Shown: positions 12,613-24,500 of the stretch, piece after piece
Layout of the letters: each line of letters opens with the position of its first letter
Numbering within the stretch: the stretch's first letter is position 1
Source of the DNA: Apostichopus japonicus
Taxonomy: Eukaryota > Echinodermata > Holothuroidea > Aspidochirotida > Stichopodidae
Length of the DNA stretch: 64,000 bases
NCBI RefSeq assembly: GCF_037975245.1
Contig: NC_092567.1
Location: 14,896,876-14,960,875, forward strand
Reading direction: 5' to 3'
Program-made: the position numbers and the translations under genes
Notes under the pieces: model-generated
What the model was told of the DNA's origin: nothing
Seen by the model: only the letters and a program-made list of their open reading frames with translations
Databases searched by the model: none

Positions 12613-12834
12613 GCTGATGGGAAAGAATACTTTTTAAGAAAAAGTCGCCGAGGAAAGAACCTGGGCACGAAAACCAAACTACCAAACGACTGATCCGCTC
12701 TCAGCCCCAGTCCCCTTGCATCGGGACTGTGACTGTGTGATCATCGTCGGGTGTGCATCACCATTCCTCTCGAAAGGGAACAGATACTACACTTGATCTT
12801 AGCTAAAAGGCAGAGAAGCTGATGGGAAAGAATA
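12613..12834 (-). pseudogene. Retroposed chimeric sequence headed by the 5' end of U2 snRNA, with 17-bp target duplication
   Basis: Read on the minus strand, the segment from about 12823 down to 12779 matches the U2 snRNA 5' end through the branch-site recognition region (TAAGATCAAGTGTAGTATCTGTT), with two substitutions and one inserted base. The rest of U2 is not recognisable. A short stretch about 12757-12775 resembles the U2 3' end (GGAATGGTG, GCACACCC). About 120 bases of unrecognised sequence then run to 12630. The direct repeat GCTGATGGGAAAGAATA flanks the insert exactly (12613-12629 and 12818-12834). The insert is 188 bp with no poly-A tail. This fits LINE-mediated retroposition of a U2-headed or template-switched RNA. 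It is not a functional U2 gene. Confidence 0.7.
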
Positions 12835-12937
12835 TATACATCATCCCGTCCTCACTGATTCCTGGTTAGTCCATGAGACTAGACTTCGATTGACTGGATT
12901 AACCCATACACAAGTCTCATAAGAGGCCACAGTATAC

Positions 12938-13265
12938 CTGCGGTGCAGGCGCGTAGCCAAGGGGGGGGGCGAAGGGGGCAGCCGCCCCCCCCCCTTGAGC
13001 CTATTTTTTTTTTAAATTTAATGTTTTTATGATATCGCTAGTAATTTCAAAAGAGAAAATGCTAAGATGCAACTTACAAGGCCTGGGAAGTGCCATTTCC
13101 AGCGATCTGGGAGGCATTTTCAGCCAAATTTTTCTTGTACGCTTCGCGCCAATCATGGTGGCGCTACGCTTAGATAGTATGCAATGCCGTATCTACAGCT
13201 CTGAAAATTTTTCTACATTTTCGCCCCTCCCTTGGCAAATTCCTGGCTACGCGCCTGCTGCGGTG
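12938..13265. mobile_element. hAT-like MITE, 312 bp, with exact 8-bp target duplication
   Basis: The element 12946-13257 has perfect 13-bp terminal inverted repeats (CAGGCGCGTAGCC / GGCTACGCGCCTG), with further imperfect symmetry inward (G-rich / C-rich arms with GCGAA). It is flanked by the 8-bp direct repeat CTGCGGTG at 12938-12945 and 13258-13265. Terminal CAGG and an 8-bp duplication are typical of the hAT superfamily. No transposase is encoded. Confidence 0.8.
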
Positions 13266-13314
13266 GATCAGTTTCTCATGGGTCAGGTACCAGGGTGATA
13301 AAAAAAAGAACATC

Positions 13315-14588
13315 GTTGTGCTCAGGGGCGTCAATCATAGAGGACAGGGGACACATTCCCCCACTATCTGAAGAGTGGGGGACACAAAATCAGAGCCCCC
13401 CGCCCCCGCCCCCGCCCCCGCCCCCCCAAGTTTAGTGACTGACTCGTGTAGGCGCTAGGCATATAAGGTTCATAATCATACCCGTGTATCTCATTAAGGG
13501 AGTTCAAATTTGTTTTTTTTTGTTATTAATGTTTTCTGCTCAACCCACCGATGAAAAATAGAAAAACTTCAACTGGGTTAAATAAAAGAGGAATTACGGA
13601 TTTCAGTTATATCGTAAATTAAACGAGGAACCACGCACATGCCTCTGCTAAGCCAGCAGCATTCGCTACTAATCTCCTTTCCAGACTCTGTAGTGACGTC
13701 TCGCAGGAACGTGTATGACACATACAAGCAAGATAACACTATATATATATATATGTAAATTATGTTGTCCATTCAGTTTGGTTAGCCTAACTAGTTTGTT
13801 GGCCAGTGACTGGTCACTCATGATAGTTTTTAAGTGTTTTTAAGATAATTATATATTCCATGGGAGTTTTGGACAGATACACATATATGGTGCTAAGCCC
13901 GGGTGCTTAGCTACTAGTCATGTTGTTATATAACCACGTTACTCGTTATACCTCAAGTTCTAGTTTAGTAGTTATGTATATACATATGTTTACAAAATAT
14001 TGAATTTATAAAGGAGTTAACTGATGCCAATTTTCTTTTACTTTTAGTATTTTTATGTAGTCCGAGAAAGTGAATGTGCTCTGATAAGCATGCTTTTTAA
14101 ATGTAAAAAACTACTTATGATACCCTATGTGTGCATGTTGTAGACATCTGTATATAACACGATGGTCGTATTCTTGTGTGCAAAATTTAACGGGAATATT
14201 TCGATTTTTTGTAAAAGTTTAAGTTTGATTCATTAAACATGATAAAGACCCTAAGTTACACCATGGTGTTATATACAAAAGTTTTTTTCCAGTCTAATGA
14301 TCACTTGTCAGATGTGACTTTTGTTAGAATATATTTATGACTGACTCATCAATTCAGGTCGGGCCAAACAGGAGCAAACTTGAAGATTTCTAGATGTGAA
14401 TGCCCCCTGTGCCCCGCCGGGGCTTCGCCCCTGGACTCCACTATATAGGTACCCTAAGACTGGCCCCTGTGCCCCACCGGATAAAGGCGCTCGCGGTGTG
14501 CGCTTGGCGCACACTCCTTCAATTTTATCCATGTTTGGTTATTTATGTCAACCATTTTTCAATTGGGATTGACGCCCCTGTTATTGCT
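13315..14588. mobile_element. hAT-like non-autonomous element remnant, ~1.26 kb
   Basis: A perfect 14-bp terminal inverted repeat, CAGGGGCGTCAATC (13323-13336) and GATTGACGCCCCTG (14567-14580), bounds 1,258 bp. The flanking 8-mers match at only 5 of 8 positions, so the duplication has decayed or the pairing is fortuitous. GC-rich sequence lies near both ends (13323-13435; 14395-14520, containing two copies of a CCCCTGTGCCCC motif), with an AT-rich centre. No transposase frame was recognised. Confidence 0.55.
13396..13427. repeat. (CCCCCG)n simple repeat, G-quadruplex candidate on the minus strand
   Basis: Runs of five or more C separated by single G. The minus strand has at least four G-runs of five or more, sufficient for a G-quadruplex. 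It lies inside the hAT-like remnant. Confidence 0.7.
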
Positions 14589-15341
14589 GTGCCTAAATCT
14601 CATTCAGGGTAGAAGATTGCTAATCTTCTTTAAATTCATGCAGTGGTCCAACCTAGCTTGTGTTCCTTTATAAATGACTTTAACTGAACAAAAGTTTTGC
14701 GGTGCGTCATTTAAACGTTTAGCTGCTCCTTACTATATAGCGAGTTATGAATAATAAATCCAATATTCACGGAGGCATTGAAAGCCTGGTCGGTCCCTGG
14801 TTAAAACCTGTTATCGATGCCGTTTTTTGCACTGTGCACTAAGAATTTATCAAAATGAGATCATTCACTGTTTATGTTACTTTTCCGGGTCCTCTCCGAT
14901 TTTTCCCGCCCCCCCCCCCCAATTTACTAAGGGTGTCAGTCCTGTCCCCTACCCTCACGTCAGGCCTGCTAATGAAGGAAAATGTTTATTTAATATGTTT
15001 TATTGTTTCGTTTGAAAGCTTTTGATTTGCATGTGGAATTTTATCGTTCCTGATGCCATTTTGACGCACTGACGTAACGTTCTGCCCATATGTTCCCTCT
15101 CCGTCATGTAACGATCAAATGTGCTATCACAAGCTAACATGCTTATCGTAAAAACTAAAATGCTTTGCTCAACGAAAGAAGATATGCAGCGTAAAACCTA
15201 TGGTCATATTTGTACAGGACGCCACCGTTATTTGTTTAGTTACTAAAACCTTTCCCCGAGCTCAGTGCATGCACACAGGTCTGCAGTGTCGATCTGGTAC
15301 TACCACACTCTACAGGGAGACGTACGTACGTGAATGTGTTA
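14589..15341. other. Right part of the divergent intergenic region, LRP5/6 5' flank
   Basis: No gene is seen. It has a poly-C run at about 14908-14920 and an ACGTACGTACGTG palindromic stretch near 15320. It is the likely LRP5/6 promoter region. Confidence 0.4.
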
Positions 15342-15348
15342 TATAAAA
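15342..15348 (+). promoter_or_regulatory. Possible TATA box of LRP5/6
   Basis: TATAAAA lies 188 bp upstream of the favoured LRP start codon. A start site about 30 bp downstream would give a 5' UTR of roughly 150 nt. The setting is AT-rich and no other promoter element confirms it, so this is a weak inference. Confidence 0.25.
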
Positions 15349-15529
15349 ACCCTATGCAGTTTATATATGGCAGCGTTGTGCCAAATAAGTGTCACTTTGT
15401 CAGTAAGTCAACACTCTCAGACATGTTACATGGATTCATTTTATGATTAATTCTTTGGACAAGTAGACTTCAAATGTCTTCGTTTCGGAGAATGAGGAAT
15501 TTTAGATGATAGCATGGAAGTCAGCAGAG

Positions 15530-15584
15530 ATGGGCTTAATCGCGCTCCTCTTGGAAATATGTTCTCTTTTGGTGCTTTTATCGG
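15530..15584 (+). CDS. LRP6: LRP5/6 coding exon 1, signal peptide
   Basis: It encodes [18 protein letters not shown], a hydrophobic leader, then one base of the Ala codon that splices to exon 2 (…LLS|A|DPDLLF). The donor is GTAAGT at 15585. The alternative in-frame start at 15506 (weak context, T at -3) gives MIAWKSAE in front. There is also an ATG at 15492 with a five-codon uORF, and a strong-context out-of-frame ATG at 15514. Confidence 0.85.
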
Positions 15585-18500
15585 GTAAGTTACGCAAAGA
15601 CCAAGCCGTTTGTTTATCCTAAGTAACCTACTGTAGCTTAGGCTATATGATGTACTGTTTATGTTATATTGGTGTTAAGATACATGGCTGCTTCGTACGC
15701 GGTCGCTAAGGCAGTGGTCTTGAATTAGGTTTTGTTAAATGCTTATCACAATCTTCGTAATTAACGATTTGACGAACAAGACAATCAGAGTGTAAGGGCC
15801 CATAATTAACAGCGAAATGTTAGTTGTGACAATTAGGCAGCCTAGGCTAGGCCCTAAATTAATTTACTTAGGCTAGACCAACCAGTAATGGCAGTATTAG
15901 ACTTGGGCTAGCCAAAATTGGTTACAAGTTAGATCTCTCAGTATTTGTAAGCCAATGCCAGTTTGTCCAATGAGACCTAATACAGCCTGTAGTGTTGTTA
16001 GTATATATATAGCCTATATAGAACCTTGCTACAGTGGATTTAAGCTAACTGTAGTGTAGGCCTTATTATGTATTCATTGACTTTGGATGCTGTTTGCCAT
16101 GCTCTGAACCTCTAGCTCAAGCAGGTCAGGTCCCAGAGAGTGGTGGTAATATATTGAGATAATTTTTAGGTAGTAAGATTTCCAAATGCCAACAAAATGT
16201 GTAGAACTGTGGGTGGGTGTTAAAAGCTTATAGAATCCCACAATTTGATCAGCATATACCTGGAATGGATTAAAAATCATCAAATATGTAACTCTGCTTG
16301 ACTGCAAAAAGGTTGAGGTTACCTGCTGTATCGTTGGTAGAAATATTTGAAGGTGCATCAATTATGAAGTCTTTACTATGCTAGTTATAAATAATAGACT
16401 GAGACGCATACCAGCCGTGTTCGAAATTCAAATTTAAACCATATTTGCATCATAGTTTTAATCCTAGGCCATCACCACATCACCAGCTTAATTTCTAGGC
16501 CTACAAATGAATTATTTTCACCTGTTAACACATGAGAAATACTAGGGAAACTTTTTGTTATATTTAAGGTTTGCAGATCTTTCCAAGTGTAAATTTATTT
16601 CATTCTGGCAGAATCTAGCCGTCAAACAAATCACAAAGCAAAGGTGTAGCCTAGAGCAATTATGGGAATCATCATTACTGTTATCCCCTAGAACATTTGT
16701 GTTATAAAGTGCTTATTTTTTTTGAGAAACTGTAAAACAAAAGCTTTTCTGAAAAAGATATTTTTAAAGAAAAAAAATAAAGAAAAAAAAAATGAGAATT
16801 TTAAATTAGTATTAATTAATTAATCAAAAGAGAAATGGCTCAACACTTGTAGGTTTCCATGTTTGGTGTGAGTTTCAGTTAAGGTTTTCAGCTAAGGTTT
16901 CATGGTTTTTTCATCAAATAACATCAAATAATTTTGTACAGCAGCTTTGTATACTCTGAACTTTGTCTCTTTAGAAAGAAAACTATGGTTTCTGTGTACA
17001 TACAAACACTTCTATGCACTTGAATAGCAATTTGCCCATTTTGAGATGAGATACCGGATAAATTGTTCCCTGCAATATTGTGGTACACATACAACAAACT
17101 TTGTTGGTTTCTTCTTATACTAACTTCTTATACTTAATGTTTACATACTAAAGAGACCCTTAATGTTTATTCAATGTTTGACATCCATCTTGCATAATAT
17201 ATAAGTTTAACTGTGCATTAAAATTTTTGTTGTCAAAGACTGCAACTTCACCTAAAAAAAAAATAAAAGCTGACAGGACTTCTGTATGAAATGAGACTTT
17301 CCAATAATGGTTTGCTGTTATCTCCCACGTTTTGCAACGTATGCAACAAAACGAGTTGCAAGCATCGCTATCCATTCATCAAAATGTCAGGCAAGAAAGA
17401 TGGAAGGACTGTAAAAATTCAGACAAAAAATATATTTTAAACTATATTAGTTTGTGCAGTCTTAGGATCCTATTGTCTAATACAAACCAAATATCTAGAT
17501 AAAAATAAAACAAAACTGTTTGCAAACTGCTTATCAACTAAAGAGCCTGTGTAAGAGAATGTGTAAAAGTAAGAGGGCCTGACGTTTCGATCCTCTGAAG
17601 AAGATACTGCTAGGATCGAAACGTCAGGCCCTCTTACTTTTACACAAACCAAATATCTAACAGCAATATCCAACAGTAGACGAAATTAATCCCGACCTTT
17701 GAGAAAAAGTCAGATTTATCACCTTCCGATGTTTTGACTTTGTTTGACTTACTGTTACTTTGAATTACTGTACATGTCCATCTAATGAACTGCATTGTTT
17801 TAAGAGTATAGCATTATATGGCACTTTGAAGATTCCCTAAAATATTAATGGATGGCCTTTTCTGCAATTTGAGATATCCAACTTTACAATATACAGTATG
17901 CTACTGTACAAACAGATGTAATACTCCTAAATAATGTTACCTTCTTACTGTTCATGTTAATCCAATTTTTTTAAATAATAAATTAGTAAGTACTGCATAA
18001 TATATGTATGTAACTTATCTGAGACCACAAAAGTTTTGTTTGCTATTGAGTTTATTAGTTTAATGTTGCATCTGACGAAGTGAACTAAGTGTTTGTATGA
18101 CTAGACTATAAAGCAGTTCAGTCACTTTCATTGCTGAGTCTCACTGCCTCGGTAGTTTAATGGGTCATTTGTCAATTTTTAAAGGTGATGTACTACTCGT
18201 AGACTGATATAAAAGTAGTAGTCTTGAGACATGTATAGTTTACACAGCGACAAGATTTGCTGTTAAACACATACTAACTGATTGTACCTTACCTCAGGGC
18301 TAAAAAACAAGGTTGAACTTGATGTTATTGCAACAGGAATTGCAAGAATTTTAGCAATATTACAAATTGTGCACCAGCAGAATTTTTGGACCCATCAGGT
18401 TAAACCCCATAGTATATATATTGAAGGTCTCAAAACAACTGTAGCGAGCATCAGGCACTCCTTCTATCAACATCTGCCATTCTGCCTATGGCAAGCATTT

Positions 18501-21500
18501 TTCACAGTTTCACTTCTGTCAAAGAGGAAAATTGCTGTTTTTTTTTTAATATATTACAAATTAATATATATATCCAAGCATAAGTGATTAATGAATGAGC
18601 GTTAAGACTTCACTGTTACATTCAGATTCATACATTACATTCAGTTACATTCAGAGTCATACATTGGTGCTACGTGAAAATTTGTATTAAACTGTACAAA
18701 TTCATTAGAACTGTCAGCAGCAATTGCCGTCAAATAAATTCGAACAATGAATGCTGAATGTCGTTTTTATTTACCTTCAAATAAATGTTGAACGTTACGC
18801 GGAGAACATGGCGACAATAAGACTCATCGTTTAATAATAAGACTTTCGTTTACTCGTGAAATGGTTTATAGAAATTGGCCAATTATTGTTTGTAAGTGTG
18901 TCATACACAGAGGGCACGCTGATGTCTTGCACTGAAATCAGTGAAAGGACTGTGTCCACTGAGGTGTAAAAATTGGGTTTGATCAATACCAAGTTTGACG
19001 GCTATGCAAGGGAAGGAATCAAAATCCTAAAACAGATGGATGCAGAACCTTTTTTTTTGCGCGTGAACAGAAAGGGAATAATTGAATGGCTCATGGAATT
19101 AAAGACGTGAGAATTGCGTGCAGTTTGCACAGTCTCGCACCACCGTTGGGAGGCATGTTGACATGTTTCACACTCTCATGGAAATGTAATCGAATTGAAT
19201 CACAGGGGCTGGTTTTAATATTTGTGGAAAAAGGAAGAATGTGAGACACCAAATTTAACTCCTTAAGTTAATTTGCAATTAATTTCGCTGCTTTGTTGGT
19301 GTGCAAAGGTCGCTCTGAGACTTTTTAATATTTTTCGTCCTGGGTGAAAAAAAATGGCATTTCTGCACGAAACGGTACTGATACAGTAAAGCTGTATTTG
19401 TGGTTGTAAATTTCTCTCTTTCTGACCAATTCCAAGTATTTTTCACTCATAATTAGATAACTCTCAATCTAAGTAAAAGGTTTCCATGGTTACATATATG
19501 CAGTTAGGTGAGATACAGACTTTATTGCGCTACAGAAGATTCTTTGTCCCACACTTTTGATGTTATGTTTTATTATTGTCATAATGGACCTATGAAGTTT
19601 ACAACTTATGAGTATGATCTTTCTGGTCTAACAGGCTACCATAAATTAGCAAGTTACTGTATGTATTCAGCTATCTTGTCATTCCTTTATTTTAAACAGA
19701 ATGGCCATTTCTCTAGAAATAAAAACAAAAAATGGAGCATAAAAAGAAATATAAAATTTAAGAAGCTTGCCATTGATTTTGTATATCTTTTAATCTTGAC
19801 AAAATTGTATCATTTTGTTCCACCAAGTATTCAAGGCCCATACATGGTCATTCTTCTACATATGATAATGTTAAATGCTCAGCTTTTTGAGTGAAGGTGG
19901 GTATTGAGTTTGATTACTGCTGAATTTGATTCGATCCACAATAATGTGTCACCCAGACACTTTCACAGTGCAGGTGGTATTAATTATGTGAGGAGAGCAG
20001 ATTGAAAATATCTGATAATTTATTGTCCTTTACTTGAAATGAAACTTGCCTAGATATATGCTAGAGAACTTGGATAGTAAGAGGGAGGGAGGGAGCTACT
20101 ATTCAGATTGGACAGTATTGATCTAGGGTTTATCAACATCCAAATCAAAATGCTGCTTCCAGACTCTCAATGCCAATTATCAGTTATGTTGAAAGCTCCA
20201 AGGCTGTTGGGAATTAGCTTGAAGGCTATTGACTTTGTGTCATCAACCTGTATCTTTCCAGTTGGGAGGGTGTTGACAAGAATGAAGGCCATGCATGTGT
20301 CTTCAACTGTCCTGGGACCTTTGGTCAAATGGTAATAATGTCCAAACTCCATAGAGATCAAGCTCAGTGTTGAAATGAGTTAGGTACTCTTGTGAAAACA
20401 AAACTATCATTGATTTGAGCACAGTATGTTAAAAACTAGCTACAGTAGGTGATATTCATTATTAAAATGACATCAACTCAACATCTTTCCAGTTCTCATT
20501 ATAAGAAAATGATGCATACTGTACATCAAAGTTTATGTTACATTTTCTCAGATTTTAATTTATCATACATTTAAATTCATCAGTACATTTAAAGTTATCT
20601 ACACATTTTAAGTTCTATAAATTCAAGTTAAACTAATTTATATTCTTTTTCCCCCAGATCAATAGTGCATGTATACGCTTCAACATGAAAGTGTCTTAGG
20701 CAGTTACTGTAGGCCTTAGTAACCTTTTTTACAGGAGATCTCATGTCGAAGACTGAAATCCAAAATTATTAATAGCTACTCCCTCATGACTCATGATATG
20801 GTGAAAAAGTCTAGGAATGTGTCTTGGTTTGATCAAAAACTTTTTGACAAGGTAATGGGAACACAAACCCAACCATCATCTTTGGCTTATATAACATACT
20901 GTAGAGCTTGAATCATAATGAATTGTAATTCATGTGGCTTGATGATGTCATATATAGACTTGATCAAGTCTTTTGCCTTGTGTGGGTGTGTGTGTGTGTG
21001 TGTGTGTGAAGAAACACGAAATCTGTGATATCTCCCAAATGGAATACCATTTGCTTTAAGTTGTCCGGTGAAGTTGTACGTGACAGTCATAGCACTATCA
21101 CACGTATAACCCATAATGATGAATGGGTATGCATCTCCTTCAAATATAGACCAATATCTGATGATTTGGTAACATTGTTGAACCCAATCTTAAAAGTTGC
21201 TTTTACATGCATTTCTGTCTATCTATGTGGATGTTAACAACTGTTAAAATAAGGCCATACCATTTGCCCATGCTTCCAAGAAAACCTGACCACCATCAGC
21301 TGTCTATAGAAATACTAACTACATAGTAGTGATATACTTGATGTACCTTTCCCAAGAAACTTGTTATCTCCATCTCTCCAAACCCTATTTACTATCAGTC
21401 CCAGTCCACAGTTCTCCAATACATTCCTAACAATACCAAGAAAGGCTAATGCTACCCACTCCACTCACTATTGAACACCACCAACCAGTTTAATGGGGCA

Positions 21501-24500
21501 CCAGAGCAAAGACTAACTCTCTGTGTGATGTACACTTTGTACAGAGCTTTTGTCCTCAACAAATTATCAAGTCTTTAGAACTGTGTATAGTGTGCATTCT
21601 GTGAAAAGGGGATTAACAAGTCAGCATTATGTGTGTTCAGTAAAGATTATGGACTACCATACAAAAATACAGTTTGTGGCAATGTGGACAAACTGGACAG
21701 TTGTTTTGCAGCCCTCTCTCTCACCTAAGAATAGTAATACATTCAAAATTTTGTTTGAGATATATAAAAGTGCTCAGTAAAATGGTCATTCACACTGCCT
21801 GTTGGAATGTTTTGAAATAAGCTATATAGATGATTTCATTTTCTGGTGTAAGTCGGAGGGGTTAAATGTGGTTTGAATGGTCGACCTTCAAGTGGTTCCT
21901 TCTATCCCAATCAAAAGAGTTTCAAATAAAAGAATGCAGAAAAAAAACTTCCTCTGAAGATCATTTCCTAAGGCAGTTTGGCAGAGTATTTTTTTTTGTG
22001 GGATCACTTTGAATTTGCTTGGCAGGGCTTAAAAAGTGAGTAAGTTCAAAGATTCTTTTAGAGACCGGGTCACACAAATTTGATTCAACACAGTAATATT
22101 CCTTCAAAGTACAAACTTTATAACAAATTGTGTAATTCCAATACTGTACTGTATGTATCAGTGTCAGTGTACAGTATGTACTACAACCATAGTAAAGCTA
22201 TAACTGATGTACTACACAACAGAACATTGTCGGATGATGATACTTTGACAACAGGCTAATAATAATCCAATCCATTGCTGTGATACACATAGAACTCTTT
22301 GGTTCTCCTCACTGTGAACAATCAGAGTATAAACCAACACAACAAGGTGGGAGAGATTGTTTATCTCAAATATATGGTCAAGACATCAAAGGTCACAGAG
22401 ATAGTTGTAGCTGTTAATAGAACATCAACCAGCAGCCTTGTTATTCTCACAAAGTAGTTTATTCAAAATAAAATAAAACTGTTAGCAAACTGCTTATCCA
22501 CTAGAGAGCCTGTGTAGGAGAATGTGTAAAAGTAAGTTGGCCTGACGTTTCGATCCTAGCAGGATCTTCTTCGAAGGCTAAATGACAAGTAACTGTAACA
22601 GAAGGGACAAAAACATGCACAGAAAACAGACAGGTTAATGAGCATGGTGAACACAAAGGGATACATGTAAAGTAGTTTATTCATAGATGTAGTGGCATCA
22701 TCCTGATGGTAAAACTATGCCATCGTTTTCTTTATTTATAGCTCACACCTCTACAGTACAATCTCAGAGTTTACACACATTAAACCCTTTACCGTACAGT
22801 AAGTACTACGGACACCTAGCCAATTTGCCCCATTTTCAGGACATTTGTTGTGTGTGATAATCTCATTCAAAATCTGTTGAAGTTTTTCAAAAAACTCACT
22901 TTTGTTTTTCAAGATATGAACATTTGAAAGTTTTGATAAATCTGGGTAAACTCACTAAATGTGTGAAAACTATGACGTGGAGTGTTGCGCTCATCAACGT
23001 TTCTTATTTTGAGCCCTTAATTTTTAAGTTAACCCCTTAATTATAAGCCCACATATATCATGTGAGTAATGTGATGTTTGTCTTTTCAAAGCAGACAAAA
23101 TATTTCAAATTAATCACTTTAGACCACAAACCTGTATTCAGTGTCTTGGAAACGAAGGTTGGAAACACGAAGGAATAACATAACAGAAAATTAGGCAGTC
23201 ACTCCTTTTAAACATCATCATTGTGCATAATTAGCTAATGTTTATTCATAAATGAAACTAGAATTTTGAAAAAGACTTGCAAAATGGTCAATCTTTGATG
23301 GAGTTTGGTGGGAGTTGCAGCAATTTTCATGATTTCTAATGCCTAATTACAGTGAGATGTTTATTCATAAATGAAACTAGAATTTTGAAAAAGACTTGCA
23401 AAATGGTCAATCTTTGATGGAGTTTGGTGGGAGTTGCAGCAATTTTCATGATTTCTAATGCCTAATTACAGTGAGATGGACATTGTTGTTCCTACGAGAT
23501 CTGTAGACCTTTCAAGAAATTGTTTATTGAATCATTATTTGGTACTAGAGAAATGAGAAATTTGGTTTGTACTGTGTACTAATTATGGCAGTCTACGCTA
23601 AATGTGTTTTCCTCTTCAAAGGTGTTCCTTTGATTATTGGTGTTATGCTTTACATTGGTTACCAAACTTAACCTGGAATCAAGTCGTAAACACTTCAAAT
23701 GTACCATGGCATGTTTGGTACGAATATTTAACTTTTGGCATGCTGTCAGTGTTAACTTCCGAGGTGACAACCTTGGGTCAAAGGTTGCTTTTAATTCCAG
23801 CACCGCAATTCCAAACGACACCCCCCTTAATCCCACCAGAATGGGATAACCCATGCAGACCTAACTTGACATACTTGAATATGTCTGTCCGTTTGTCTTT
23901 CTGTATGTCACTCGATGAGTATGCAAAGCAGATACTATACAATCACCAAGACCTCAAGTTTTTTTCATCTCTCAAGACAAGTTATAATGTGGCAAGTTGC
24001 ATTGCCTCAAGAAGTATGTTATTGTATGATACTACATGTGATGTAGTATTTCTCAGGTTAGGGTTAACCCTAACCATAGGGTTTTCCCGGTCCACAAGAT
24101 ACAACATTCATTGGGCTGTATCATGCATGACATTGCTCGACATATTAAACTGTGTACAAAACGGTTCTCTTGAGAAATACTGTCACGTTAGGATTGGCTG
24201 ATATTTATCGTTCAGCTAATATTACCGTTCAACTAAACATGGTTCTCTGTCCCTCCTCTTCTCACAGCGGACCCAGATCTTCTCTTTGCCAACCGGAAGG
24301 ATCTACGAGTTGTCAATGTCATGTTCAACGAGACGTCACCTACCTCGGACATTATTATCGGCGGTCTGGAAGACGCCGCCTCAGTGGACTTTGTGTGGTC
24401 GGAAGGAACCATATTTTGGACGGACGTCCTCCTGGAGATCATCCGGAAGATGGACGTGTCTTCCGGTGTCGTAGAGGACGTCATAAGCACGGGTGTGATA

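Larger units (their letters stand above)
15585..24267 (+). other. LRP5/6 intron 1 (8.7 kb)
   Basis: AT-rich. It contains two Penelope-like termini, a (GT)n run, a perfect 119-bp tandem duplication and a telomere-motif palindrome. No nested gene is recognised. The less AT-rich patch 18740-19130 looks non-coding. Confidence 0.7.

Noticed and set aside
12779-12823. Functional U2 snRNA gene
   Set aside because: Only the 5' end matches and the downstream Sm site and stem-loops are missing. Flanking target duplications show retroposition.
19508-19894. 128-codon frame in LRP intron 1
   Set aside because: AT-driven composition (Tyr, Phe, Lys, Leu) with no domain or splice context.
23602-24201. 199-codon open frame just upstream of LRP exon 2
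   Set aside because: No recognisable domain, it runs across a telomere-motif palindrome, and both strands are open in part of it. Judged a chance frame in the intron.
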